This document shows positions 25,590 through 33,959 of a stretch of 64,000 bases of DNA, piece after piece (positions within the stretch are counted from its first letter, which is position 1; each line of letters begins with the position of its first letter). The DNA is taken from positions 186,001-250,000 of the forward strand of contig NZ_MTQM01000006.1 in the NCBI RefSeq assembly GCF_001984105.1, in the 5' to 3' direction. This stretch comes from Microbacterium sp. CSI-V. Its GTDB lineage: Bacteria > Actinomycetota > Actinomycetes > Actinomycetales > Microbacteriaceae. Below the pieces are notes generated by a model. That model had not been told where the DNA came from, ran no database searches, and saw only the letters and a program-made list of their open reading frames with translations. The position numbers and the translations under genes were made by a program.

Positions 25590-26282
25590 ATGACTTCCCC
25601 CGCCCCCGCCGCCGTCCTGTGGGACATGGACGGCACCCTGGTCGACACCGAACCTTTCTGGATGGCGGCGGAGACCCCCCTCGTGGAGCGCTTCGGCGGC
25701 ACCTGGTCGCACGCGCAGGCGCTGGGCATGGTCGGGCTCGCCCTCGAGGACTCCGCCCGCCTGCTGCAGAACGCCGGGGTCCCCTGGGGCGTCGACGAGA
25801 TCATCGCCCACCTCACCGACGAGGTGCTGCGGCAGCTCGCCGTGGAGGGCGTGCCCTTCCGGCCCGGCGCGCGCGAACTGCTCGCCGACCTCCGCCGTTC
25901 GGGCGTGAAGACCGCCCTCGTGACGATGTCGATGCGGCGCATGGCGCTCTCGGTCGTCGACCTGATCGACTTCCCCGCGTTCGACGTCGTCGTCGCCGGT
26001 GACGACGTCGAACGGCCCAAGCCCCACCCCGATCCCTACCTCCAGGCGGCCGACGCCCTCGGCGTCTCGATCGTCGACACCGTCGCGATCGAGGACTCGC
26101 CCAACGGTCTGCGCTCGGCGATCGCCAGCGGCGCGGTCACCCTCGGCGTTCCGCTCATGGTGCCGCTCGACGGGGTCGGGGCCCACGACCTCTGGCCGAC
26201 GTTGGAGGGACGCGGTGCCGCGGACCTCGCGACCCTCCACTTCACCCACGCAGCCGCGCCGAACCCGCAGGAGACCCGATGA
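25590..26282 (+). CDS. HAD-family hydrolase (phosphatase)
   Basis: A 230-residue HAD subfamily IA hydrolase. Motif I is LWDMDGTLVDTEPF with the nucleophilic Asp, motif II is the Thr in VKTALVTMSMRR, motif III is the Lys in DVERPKPHPDPYL, and motif IV is VAIEDSPNGLRSAIASG. A helical cap lies between motifs I and II. It probably dephosphorylates a small metabolite. ATG 25590 follows TACGAT by six bases (leaderless type). The stop overlaps the trmI start (ATGA). Confidence 0.92.
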   Translation: MTSPAPAAVLWDMDGTLVDTEPFWMAAETPLVERFGGTWSHAQALGMVGLALEDSARLLQNAGVPWGVDEIIAHLTDEVLRQLAVEGVPFRPGARELLADLRRSGVKTALVTMSMRRMALSVVDLIDFPAFDVVVAGDDVERPKPHPDPYLQAADALGVSIVDTVAIEDSPNGLRSAIASGAVTLGVPLMVPLDGVGAHDLWPTLEGRGAADLATLHFTHAAAPNPQETR

Positions 26283-27304
26283 GCGAGACCCCGCACCTGA
26301 GCGGACCCTTCCGGGTCGGCGATCGCGTGCAGCTGACCGGGCCCAAGGGCCGGATGCACACGATCACGCTGCGCGAGAACGGCGAGCTCCACACCCACAA
26401 TGGCGTCCTCAAGCACGAACTCCTCGTGGGCCAGCCCGACGGCAGCGTCGTCACCAACAGCTCCGGTCACGACTATCTGGCGCTGCGGCCGCTGCTGCGC
26501 GACTTCGTGATGTCGATGCCGCGGGGAGCGGCGATCGTCTATCCGAAGGACGCGGCGCAGATCCTGTCGCAGGCCGACATCTTCCCCGGTGCGACGGTCG
26601 TGGAGGCGGGCGTCGGTTCGGGCGCGCTGTCGCTGTGGCTGCTGCGTGCCATCGGTCCGAGCGGGCGCCTGGTGTCGTTCGAGCGCCGCGAGGAGTTCGC
26701 GGACGTGGCGCGCGCCAACGTCGAGACGTTCCTCGGCGCGACCCCCGCCACGTGGGAGGTCGTCGTCGGCGACCTCGTCGAGAACCTCCCGGATGCCGTC
26801 GCCCCGGCATCCGTCGATCGTGTCGTGCTCGACATGCTCGCGCCGTGGGAGTGCATCGACGCCGCGGCCGACGCGCTCACCCCCGGAGGCGTCGTGCTCT
26901 GCTACGTCGCCACCGCGACCCAGCTGAGCCGCGTCGCGGAGTACATCCGCGCCACGGGGCTGTTCACCGACCCGGATGCCTCCGAGACCATGGTCCGCGG
27001 CTGGCACGTCGAAGGACTCGCGGTCCGCCCCGACCACCGCATGGTCGCGCACACCGGTTTCCTGCTCACCGCCCGCCGTCTCGCCCCGGGCGCCGTCCCG
27101 CCCGAGGTCAAGCGCCGCGCATCGAAGTCGAGCTACGGCGACGAGGACGTCGAGCTGTGGACCCCCGGCGCCGTCGGCGACCGCGAGATCACCGACAAGA
27201 ACCTCCGCAAGCGCGTGCGGGAGGCCCAGAAGGCCGCCGACGGTGTCCGCCACCGCGAAGGCGACCCCGCGGGCGCGACGGAGACACCCGACGCGAACGC
27301 CTAA
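26279..27304 (+). CDS. trmI: tRNA (adenine-58-N1)-methyltransferase
   Basis: A 341-residue enzyme that makes m1A58 in the T loop of tRNA. An N-terminal beta-barrel domain (GPFRVGDRVQLTGPKGRMHT) precedes the SAM-binding Rossmann domain with VVEAGVGSGALSLWLLRAIG. Further family segments are VSFERREEFADVARANVE, VVLDMLAPWECID and GGVVLCYVATATQLSR. A charged C-terminal tail ends the protein. In mycobacteria the orthologue lies at the edge of the Pup-proteasome locus. Here it is translationally coupled to the HAD gene and followed directly by an FKBP lipoprotein gene. Confidence 0.93.
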   Translation: MSETPHLSGPFRVGDRVQLTGPKGRMHTITLRENGELHTHNGVLKHELLVGQPDGSVVTNSSGHDYLALRPLLRDFVMSMPRGAAIVYPKDAAQILSQADIFPGATVVEAGVGSGALSLWLLRAIGPSGRLVSFERREEFADVARANVETFLGATPATWEVVVGDLVENLPDAVAPASVDRVVLDMLAPWECIDAAADALTPGGVVLCYVATATQLSRVAEYIRATGLFTDPDASETMVRGWHVEGLAVRPDHRMVAHTGFLLTARRLAPGAVPPEVKRRASKSSYGDEDVELWTPGAVGDREITDKNLRKRVREAQKAADGVRHREGDPAGATETPDANA

Positions 27305-27313
27305 ACTGATCCG

Positions 27314-28261
27314 GTGCGCAGACTCCCCGCCCTCGTCGCCGTGACCGCCCTGGCCGCCATCGGCCTCGTCGGATGCTCGGCATCCCCCGCCGCGTCCTGC
27401 TCGGATCCCACCGACAGCGCCATCGGGGCCGCGGTCCAGGCCGACGGCGACTTCGGCACGGCGCCCACGGTCTCCGTGCGTTCCCCCTTCCTTCCCGAGC
27501 AGTCCGGCGCGCAGACGCTCATCGCCGGCGACGGCGAGCGCCTCACCGTCGACAACCAGCTCGCCCTGGTCGATGTGACGGTGTTCGACGCGACCACCGG
27601 TGAGAAGCTGGTCGCCACCCCGTACAAGTCCGACGTCGCCTCGGCGACGCCCCTGTCGAGGCTCGCGCAGTCGATCCCCGCCATCGCGCCGCTGCTGCAC
27701 TGCGCGGCGGAGGGCTCCCGCGTGGCGGTGGCGATCCCCGGCTCCGACCTCGGCGCCCAGGGCGCCCAGGCCCTCGGCGTGAACGAGGGCGACGGTGCGG
27801 TCTTCGTCTTCGACCTCCGCCGGGTGTTCCTGCCGGCGGCGAACGGCGCCGATCAGTTCAACGCCGATTCGGGCATGCCCTCCGTCGTGCGCGCGCCCGA
27901 CGGTCAGCCGGGTGTCGTCATCCCCGCCGGCGACGCTCCCACGGAAGCGCGGTCGCAGACCATCAAGAAGGGCTCGGGCGAAGAGGTGACCGCCGACTCG
28001 TCGGTCGTGATCCACCTCCAGGGCATCGCGTGGGGGGCCACGACCACGTTCGCCTCCACCTGGGACAACGGCGCACCCGGACAGGCGGCCGTGTCGGCAC
28101 TGCCGCCCGCGCTCGCCTCCGCGCTCGAGGGCCAGACCGTCGGCTCCCAGGTGCTGGTCGTCGTGCCCGCTGACCAGACGGAGGCCGACCAGCAGGCGTT
28201 GCAGGCGCCCGCGGACAAGGCGCTCGTCTACGTCGTGGACATCCTCGGCGTCGTCGGCTGA
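27314..28261 (+). CDS. FKBP-type peptidyl-prolyl isomerase, lipoprotein
   Basis: A 315-residue secreted lipoprotein. The signal peptide MRRLPALVAVTALAAIGLVG ends at a lipobox Cys (VGC|SASP). Two FKBP-like domains follow: a degenerate one at about 60-185 and a second at about 205-312 (QTIKKGSGEEVTADSSVVIH, later VGSQVLVVVPA). It probably catalyses proline isomerisation of exported proteins. The GTG at 27314 follows TAAACT (27302-27307) by six bases. FKBP genes also neighbour the proteasome genes in Streptomyces, and this one lies where that locus would be. Confidence 0.88.
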   Translation: MRRLPALVAVTALAAIGLVGCSASPAASCSDPTDSAIGAAVQADGDFGTAPTVSVRSPFLPEQSGAQTLIAGDGERLTVDNQLALVDVTVFDATTGEKLVATPYKSDVASATPLSRLAQSIPAIAPLLHCAAEGSRVAVAIPGSDLGAQGAQALGVNEGDGAVFVFDLRRVFLPAANGADQFNADSGMPSVVRAPDGQPGVVIPAGDAPTEARSQTIKKGSGEEVTADSSVVIHLQGIAWGATTTFASTWDNGAPGQAAVSALPPALASALEGQTVGSQVLVVVPADQTEADQQALQAPADKALVYVVDILGVVG

Positions 28262-28287
28262 CCGACCACCGCGCCTAGGATGGGCGG

Positions 28288-29280
28288 GTGTCCGCCACCT
28301 CGTCCCGACCCGCTCCGGAGGAGCGTCTGGTCAACCTCGTCGTCGCCCTCATGGCGACCGAACAGGGGCTGACCAAAGAGACGATCCTGTCGTCGGTGGC
28401 CGGCTACCGCGAGCAGTGGGAGGCCGGGGCGTCCAAGGACGCGCTCGAGAAGATGTTCGAGCGCGACAAGGAGAATCTGCGCGGACTCGGCGTTCCGATC
28501 GAGACGATCGGCGACCGCGCCGACCCCGAAGACCTGCGCGAGGCCCGCTACCGCGTGCCGACCGCCGAGTACGCCCTCCCCGAAGACATCTCCTTCAGCC
28601 CGGCCGAGGTCGCGCTGCTCAACATCGCCGGCAGCGTCTGGGGGAGCGAATCGCTCTCCGCCGACGCGCGCAGCGGACTGCGCAAGATCCGCGCGCTCGG
28701 CATCCCGGTCGACGAACCGATCATCGGCTACGCGCCGCGCATCCGGGCCCGGGATGCCGCCTTCCCCGCGCTCCAGCGCGCGATCGAGCAGTGCCGCGTC
28801 GTCACCTTCAGCTACCTGCGTCCGGGCGACGCGCGGTCGCGGGAGCGTCGCATCCGTCCTCTGGCCCTGCTGGAGTACGAGGCGCGGTGGCACGTCTTCG
28901 GGTTCGACCTGACGATGGATGCCGAGCGCACGTTCCTGCTGTCGCGCATCGTCGGCGACGTGACGGTGACGCGCGAACGCTTCGACGAGGTGCTCCGGGT
29001 CGGTGCGGGGGAGCGGGCCCTCGCCGGTCTCGAGGAGGTCGCGCGACGACAGCGGGCGCTGCTGGAGGTGCATCCCGGCACCGAGGCCGCGTTGCGGCTG
29101 TCGCGTCGCGCCGAGTCCGCGCCGCAGGGCATCGTCGTCCCGTACGTCGATCTCCACGTGTTCGCCGACGAGCTCGCGTCGTACGGGCCCGAGGTCCGCG
29201 TCGTGGCACCCGACGACCTCCGCGACCAGGTGATCCGGCGTCTGACCGCGACGCTGGCGCTGCACGGAGGTGCCGCGTGA
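28288..29280 (+). CDS. pafB: WYL-domain transcriptional regulator PafB
   Basis: A 330-residue regulator with an N-terminal winged helix (VNLVVALMATEQGLTKETIL), a middle region and a WYL domain (YLRPGDARSRERRIRPLALL, then EARWHVFGFDL), followed by the WCX C-terminal extension. PafB and PafC form a complex that activates a LexA-independent DNA-damage response in mycobacteria. The GTG at 28288 has TAGGAT six bases upstream. It overlaps pafC by four bases (GTGA). No pafA ligase gene precedes it. Confidence 0.92.
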   Translation: MSATSSRPAPEERLVNLVVALMATEQGLTKETILSSVAGYREQWEAGASKDALEKMFERDKENLRGLGVPIETIGDRADPEDLREARYRVPTAEYALPEDISFSPAEVALLNIAGSVWGSESLSADARSGLRKIRALGIPVDEPIIGYAPRIRARDAAFPALQRAIEQCRVVTFSYLRPGDARSRERRIRPLALLEYEARWHVFGFDLTMDAERTFLLSRIVGDVTVTRERFDEVLRVGAGERALAGLEEVARRQRALLEVHPGTEAALRLSRRAESAPQGIVVPYVDLHVFADELASYGPEVRVVAPDDLRDQVIRRLTATLALHGGAA

Positions 29281-30260
29281 GTTCCGACCGCGCCCTTCCC
29301 GCGCTCGATCGAGCCGCCCTGCTCCTCCAGCTCGTGCCGTACATCGTCGGCAAGGGCGAGGTGTCCATCGCCGAAGCCGCGGCCGACTTCGACGTCACCG
29401 CCGACCAGATGCGGGCGATGGTCGAGCGTCTCACCGTCATCGGACTGCCCGGCGAGGGCGGCTACTGGCAGCTCCCGAACGAACTGTTCGACATCGACTG
29501 GGATCTGCTCGACCGAGACGACGTCATCTCGATCACGAACACGGTCGGACTCGAGCGGTCGCCGCGGCTCACCGCCCGCGAGGCCGCCGCTCTGCTCGCG
29601 GGTCTCCAGCTGACCCGGACGCTCCCCGGCGTCGGTGACAGCGCGCTCGTCACGGGCCTGCTGGCGAAGCTGCGGCGCGGTGCGTCGTCGACCCCGCCCG
29701 CGGTGATCGTCGCGCCGGGCCCCGTGGACGGCGTCCGCGACGTGGTCGACCGGGCTCTGCGCCGGCGCGTGGCGGTGTCGTTCACCTACCGCGCCCCGGG
29801 GACCGGCCCCACCATCCGTACCGTCGACCCCATCAAGGTGCACATCGCCGGCGGGCAGTGGTACCTGCAGGGATGGTGCCACACGCGCGAGGCGGTGCGG
29901 ACGTTCCTCCTCGAGCGCGTCTCCGATCCCGAGCTCACCGACATCCCCGCCGTCCACGGCGCCGACCCCGTGCCCGAGCTGTTCGCCCCCTCCGACGACG
30001 AGGTCGTCGCGCGTTTCCGGTTCCCGCGTGCGGTGGCGCCTCTGCTGTCGGACTACCTCGAGCGCGCCACCATCGAGGGCGAGGGCGACGTTGCCGTCGC
30101 GTCGCTCCGTCTGGCCGACGAGCAGAGCCTGAAGCGCCTCGCCGCCCGTCGTGGCGGCGAGGTCGAGCTGATCGAGCCGACCGGTGCCCGCGCGGCTGCG
30201 GCCGCCTGGGCGGCGGCGGGTCTCGCCCAGTACGGCGGCGATGTGTCGCCCGAGGGGTGA
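29277..30260 (+). CDS. pafC: WYL-domain transcriptional regulator PafC
   Basis: A 327-residue partner of PafB with the same design: an N-terminal winged helix (LLLQLVPYIVGKGEVSIAEA), a WYL core (VAVSFTYRAPGTGPTIRTVD, then GQWYLQGWCHTREAVRTFLL) and a C-terminal WCX region. The GTG start overlaps the pafB stop, so the two are made together, as expected for a heterodimer. A hairpin at 30269-30296 separates it from tatA. Confidence 0.92.
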   Translation: MSSDRALPALDRAALLLQLVPYIVGKGEVSIAEAAADFDVTADQMRAMVERLTVIGLPGEGGYWQLPNELFDIDWDLLDRDDVISITNTVGLERSPRLTAREAAALLAGLQLTRTLPGVGDSALVTGLLAKLRRGASSTPPAVIVAPGPVDGVRDVVDRALRRRVAVSFTYRAPGTGPTIRTVDPIKVHIAGGQWYLQGWCHTREAVRTFLLERVSDPELTDIPAVHGADPVPELFAPSDDEVVARFRFPRAVAPLLSDYLERATIEGEGDVAVASLRLADEQSLKRLAARRGGEVELIEPTGARAAAAAWAAAGLAQYGGDVSPEG

Positions 30261-30268
30261 ACCCTGGG

Positions 30269-30296
30269 TGCTCTCCGGCCGTCGCCGGGGAGCACG
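30269..30296 (+). terminator. Hairpin between pafC and tatA
   Basis: GTGCTCTCCGGC and GCCGGGGAGCAC form a 12-bp stem (one T-G wobble) with a CGTC loop, nine bases after the pafC stop. No T-run follows. TACACT at 30301-30306 right after it is a likely -10 box for tatA, with a leader of about 30 nt. Confidence 0.55.
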
Positions 30297-30339
30297 GGCT
30301 ACACTGAGAGTCACGCCCGAACGAGACTGAGGAGTCCTC

Positions 30340-30594
30340 ATGCTAGGCAATCTGAACGGATGGCACCTGCTGATCGTTCTCGCGGTCATCCTGCTGCTGT
30401 TCGGTGCCGCGAAGCTCCCCGCCCTGGCCAAGAGCATGGGCCAGTCGGCTCGCGTCTTCCGGAGCGAGATGAAGGAGATGAAGCGCGACGACGAGGTCGC
30501 CGCGCCGTCCCCCGAGGCGCCCCGCGCGACGGACGCCGGCACCGCTTCCTCGGTGGCGCCCGAGAAGCGCGCGCCGAACGACACTTCCGCCTGA
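30340..30594 (+). CDS. tatA: Sec-independent protein translocase subunit TatA
   Basis: An 84-residue subunit of the twin-arginine translocase. One N-terminal transmembrane helix (WHLLIVLAVILLLFGAAKLP) is followed by the FG-x-x-K-L-P hinge, the amphipathic helix ALAKSMGQSARVFRSEMKEM and an acidic, disordered tail. TatA oligomers form the passage for folded proteins recruited by TatC. The ATG at 30340 follows GAGGAG. tatC starts four bases after the stop. Confidence 0.95.
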   Translation: MLGNLNGWHLLIVLAVILLLFGAAKLPALAKSMGQSARVFRSEMKEMKRDDEVAAPSPEAPRATDAGTASSVAPEKRAPNDTSA

Positions 30595-30597
30595 CAC

Positions 30598-31416
30598 GTG
30601 GCAACGGCAGGCCCGCCGCGGATCGACGTCCCGGAAGGACCGCGGCGCGACAAGCGCATGTCGATCGGCGCTCACCTCGTCGAACTTCGCAAGCGGCTGG
30701 TGATCGCCGCTCTCGGCCTCGTCATCGGAATGGTGATCGCGTTCATCATCACCGATCCGGTGATCCAACTGATCACCGAGCCGATCCGCGTGATCAACGA
30801 ACAGCGTGGTGACGCGCAGTCGATGCTGAACTTCCCGACGGTGACGTCGGCGTTCGATCTGCGCATCCGGATCGCGTTCACGATCGGCATCTTCCTGTCC
30901 GCGCCGGTGTGGATCTGGCAGATCTGGGCCTTCGTGGTTCCCGGGCTCACGCGCAAAGAGATCCGCTACACGGCGAGCTTCGTCGGTGCGGCCATCCCGC
31001 TGTTCTTCGCGGGATGCTGGGTCGGCCTCCTGATCGTCCCCCACGTGATCGAGCTGATGGCCGGCTTCACGCCGGACGGGGCCGCGAACCTGTTCAGCGC
31101 CACCGAGTACTACGACTTCGTGTTCAAGCTCATGCTCGTCATCGGTGTCGCCTTCGTCCTGCCGGTGTTCCTCGTCGCGCTCAACGTCGCGGGCGTCCTG
31201 ACCGGCAAGGCGATCCTCAAGGGGTGGCGCGTCGCCATCATCGTCGCGACGGTCTTCGCCGCCCTGGCGACTCCGGCTGCCGACGTCATCAGCATGGTGA
31301 TGCTCGCCGGCATCCTGGTCGTGCTCTTCTTCGCCGCCGCGGGGGTATCCCTGCTCTTCGACCGGCGCAAGGCCAAGCGCCTCGACGCGATGGGTCTGCC
31401 AGGATCGATCGTGTGA
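30598..31416 (+). CDS. tatC: Sec-independent protein translocase subunit TatC
   Basis: A 272-residue six-helix membrane protein that recognises twin-arginine signal peptides. The N-terminal motif MSIGAHLVELRKRLVIAALG contains the conserved HLxELRxR. FLSAPVWIWQIWAFVVPGLT and YDFVFKLMLVIGVAFVLPVF are diagnostic (F-x-x-P-x-x-x-Y/W-Q, E/D-YY). The GTG at 30598 gives a short hydrophilic N-terminus. The stop overlaps the helicase start. No separate tatB-like gene is in the operon. Confidence 0.95.
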   Translation: MATAGPPRIDVPEGPRRDKRMSIGAHLVELRKRLVIAALGLVIGMVIAFIITDPVIQLITEPIRVINEQRGDAQSMLNFPTVTSAFDLRIRIAFTIGIFLSAPVWIWQIWAFVVPGLTRKEIRYTASFVGAAIPLFFAGCWVGLLIVPHVIELMAGFTPDGAANLFSATEYYDFVFKLMLVIGVAFVLPVFLVALNVAGVLTGKAILKGWRVAIIVATVFAALATPAADVISMVMLAGILVVLFFAAAGVSLLFDRRKAKRLDAMGLPGSIV

Positions 31417-33887
31417 GCGGACTCAGCGCGGCAGATCGATTCGCGCGGGCCTCGGCCCGTGCCCAGCACCCTCTGACCGCCGATTTCGCGGAGTCGCAGC
31501 GGTTCGACCTCGATCCTTTCCAGATCGCAGGATGCCAGGCCCTCGAAGACGGTCGGAGCGTGCTGGTCGCGGCCCCCACCGGCGCGGGGAAGACGATCGT
31601 CGGCGAGTTCGCCATCCACCTGGCGATGCTCGAGCCCGGCGACAAGGCGTTCTACACGACCCCCATCAAGGCGCTCTCGAACCAGAAGTTCCACGAGCTC
31701 CAAGAGGTCTACGGCGACGACGAGGTGGGGCTGCTCACCGGCGACACCAACATCAACGCCTCCGCGCGCATCGTGGTCATGACGACCGAGGTGCTGCGCA
31801 ACATGCTCTACGCCGATTCCCCGGCGCTGCGCGGACTGCGGTTCGTCGTGATGGACGAGGTGCACTACCTCGCCGACCGCTTCCGCGGAGCGGTGTGGGA
31901 AGAGGTCATCATTCACCTGCCGCGATCGGTGAAGCTCGTCTCGCTCTCGGCCACCGTCTCGAACGCCGAGGAGTTCGGCGACTGGCTCGACACCGTTCGC
32001 GGCGACACCGAGGTCATCGTGTCCGAGACGCGGCCCGTGCCGCTCGAGCAGCACGTCCTCGTCCGCGGAGATCTGCTGCCGCTCTTCGACGATCGCGCCG
32101 GTGTCGCCACCGCACAGGTGAACCAAGAGCTTTTGCGCATCCGCGGCGGTCACGCAGCGACCTACGAGAGCAACCGGCGTGCGCAGGAGTACCGTTCCGC
32201 GCGCCACGCCGGCGGGCGGCGTCAACCGCGCGGGGGACAGCGCCCGCTGCGTGCGGCGCAGGCCCCGCGGATGGAGCGGATCGATCGTCCGCAGGTCGTC
32301 GACCTGCTGCGTCGGAATCATCTGCTCCCGGCGATCTTCTTCATCTTCAGTCGCGCCGGCTGCGACGCGGCGGTGCAGCAGCTGCGGCGTGCGGATGTGC
32401 GGCTGACCACCCCCGAGGAACGTTCCGAGATCCGCCGCGTGGTGGAAGAGCTGACGTTCGCGCTCAAGGACGAGGACCTCGCGGTCCTGCACTTCTGGGA
32501 GTGGCGCGAGAACCTCGAGCGGGGTATCGCGGCGCACCACGCCGGACTCCTGCCGGCTTTCAAGGAGGTCGTCGAGGAGCTCTTCCGCCGCAAGCTCGTC
32601 AAGGTGGTCTTCGCGACCGAGACGCTCGCGCTCGGCATCAACATGCCCGCCCGCACCGTGGTGCTGGAGAAGCTCGAGAAGTTCAACGGCGAGGCACGCG
32701 TCGCCATCACCTCGGGGGAGTACACGCAGCTGACCGGCCGTGCGGGTCGCCGCGGCATCGACGTCGAGGGTCACGCGGTGGTGCAGTGGACCGAGGGGCT
32801 CGAACCCCAGTCCGTCGCCGCCCTCGCCTCGCGTCGCACGTATCCGTTGAACTCGAGCTTCCGCCCGACGTACAACATGGCCGTCAACCTCATCGATCGG
32901 TTCGGTCGCGCTCGCGCCCGCGAGATCCTCGAGTCCTCGTTCGCGCAGTTCCAGGCCGATCGTTCGGTCGTCGGACTGGCGCGCCAGGTGAAGGAGGCCG
33001 AGGAGTCGCTCGCCGGGTACGAGACCGCGATGACCTGCGATCGCGGCGATTTCCGCGAATACTCCACGATCCGCCGCGAGCTGTCCGACCTCGAGAAGAT
33101 CAACCGCCGCGACGCGACGGCGCCGCGCCGTCTGCGCGACGAGCGGCAGCAGCAGATCCAGTCGTTGCGGCGGCGGATGCAGCGGCATCCCTGTCACTCC
33201 TGCCCCGACCGCGAGGCGCACGCCCGCTGGGCCGAGCGGTACTGGAAGCTCAAGCGCTCCACCGACAAGACGCGCCAGCAGATCGACCAGCGCACGGGAA
33301 CCGTGGCGCGTGTGTTCGACCGCGTCGTCGACGTTCTCACGGCGCTGGAGTACGTCGAGATCGATGACGACGGGGTCACCACGCTCACTCCGGCCGGCCG
33401 CACCATGCGCCGCATCTACGGCGAGCGCGATCTGCTCGTGGCGGAGTCGCTCCGGCAGGGGCTCTGGAACGCGCTCGACGCTCCCTCGCTCGCCGCCCTC
33501 GCCTGCTGTCTCGTGTACGAGCCGCGTCGCGACGAGGCGGGACCGGGGGAGCGGGGTCTCCCGCGAGGACCCTTCCGCGCGGCCCTGGATGCCACGCAGA
33601 CGCTGTGGCAGGAGCTCGACGACCTCGAACGCGACCACCGTCTGCCCGGGTCGGAGACGCCCGCGTCGGGGCTCGCCCCCGCGATGCACGGCTGGGCACG
33701 CGGGCTGCCGCTGGACAGCGTGCTCACGCTCGCCGACATGGCCGCCGGCGACTTCGTGCGGTGGGCGAAGCAGACGATCGATCTCCTCGACCAGATCTCT
33801 CTCGTGGCCGAGCCGAAGCTCGCGAAGACGGCGCGGACCGCGCTGGACTCGGTGCGCCGGGGCATCGTCGCCTACACCTCGGCGTAG
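31413..33887 (+). CDS. Ski2/Mtr4-like DEAD/DEAH-box RNA helicase (HelY-type)
   Basis: An 824-residue SF2 helicase of the Ski2/Mtr4 group. Motif I is VAAPTGAGKTIVGEFAIHL, motif II is FVVMDEVHYLADRFRG, motif III is LVSLSATVSNAEEFG. In the second RecA domain are FFIFSRAGCDAAVQQL, VVFATETLALGINMPARTVV and TQLTGRAGRRGIDVEG. A C-terminal DSHCT domain covers roughly the last 170 residues. A CHSCPDRE knuckle lies near residue 590. Mycobacterial HelY has the same place after tatC. RNA is the likely substrate. The GTG overlaps the tatC stop. Confidence 0.9.
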   Translation: MSGLSAADRFARASARAQHPLTADFAESQRFDLDPFQIAGCQALEDGRSVLVAAPTGAGKTIVGEFAIHLAMLEPGDKAFYTTPIKALSNQKFHELQEVYGDDEVGLLTGDTNINASARIVVMTTEVLRNMLYADSPALRGLRFVVMDEVHYLADRFRGAVWEEVIIHLPRSVKLVSLSATVSNAEEFGDWLDTVRGDTEVIVSETRPVPLEQHVLVRGDLLPLFDDRAGVATAQVNQELLRIRGGHAATYESNRRAQEYRSARHAGGRRQPRGGQRPLRAAQAPRMERIDRPQVVDLLRRNHLLPAIFFIFSRAGCDAAVQQLRRADVRLTTPEERSEIRRVVEELTFALKDEDLAVLHFWEWRENLERGIAAHHAGLLPAFKEVVEELFRRKLVKVVFATETLALGINMPARTVVLEKLEKFNGEARVAITSGEYTQLTGRAGRRGIDVEGHAVVQWTEGLEPQSVAALASRRTYPLNSSFRPTYNMAVNLIDRFGRARAREILESSFAQFQADRSVVGLARQVKEAEESLAGYETAMTCDRGDFREYSTIRRELSDLEKINRRDATAPRRLRDERQQQIQSLRRRMQRHPCHSCPDREAHARWAERYWKLKRSTDKTRQQIDQRTGTVARVFDRVVDVLTALEYVEIDDDGVTTLTPAGRTMRRIYGERDLLVAESLRQGLWNALDAPSLAALACCLVYEPRRDEAGPGERGLPRGPFRAALDATQTLWQELDDLERDHRLPGSETPASGLAPAMHGWARGLPLDSVLTLADMAAGDFVRWAKQTIDLLDQISLVAEPKLAKTARTALDSVRRGIVAYTSA

Positions 33888-33959
33888 CGGCGTCCTCGAG
33901 CCCGCACGGGTCGTCCGCACCTCGCCGACGTCGCCCGCCCCGCCGCTTAGGCTGGACGG

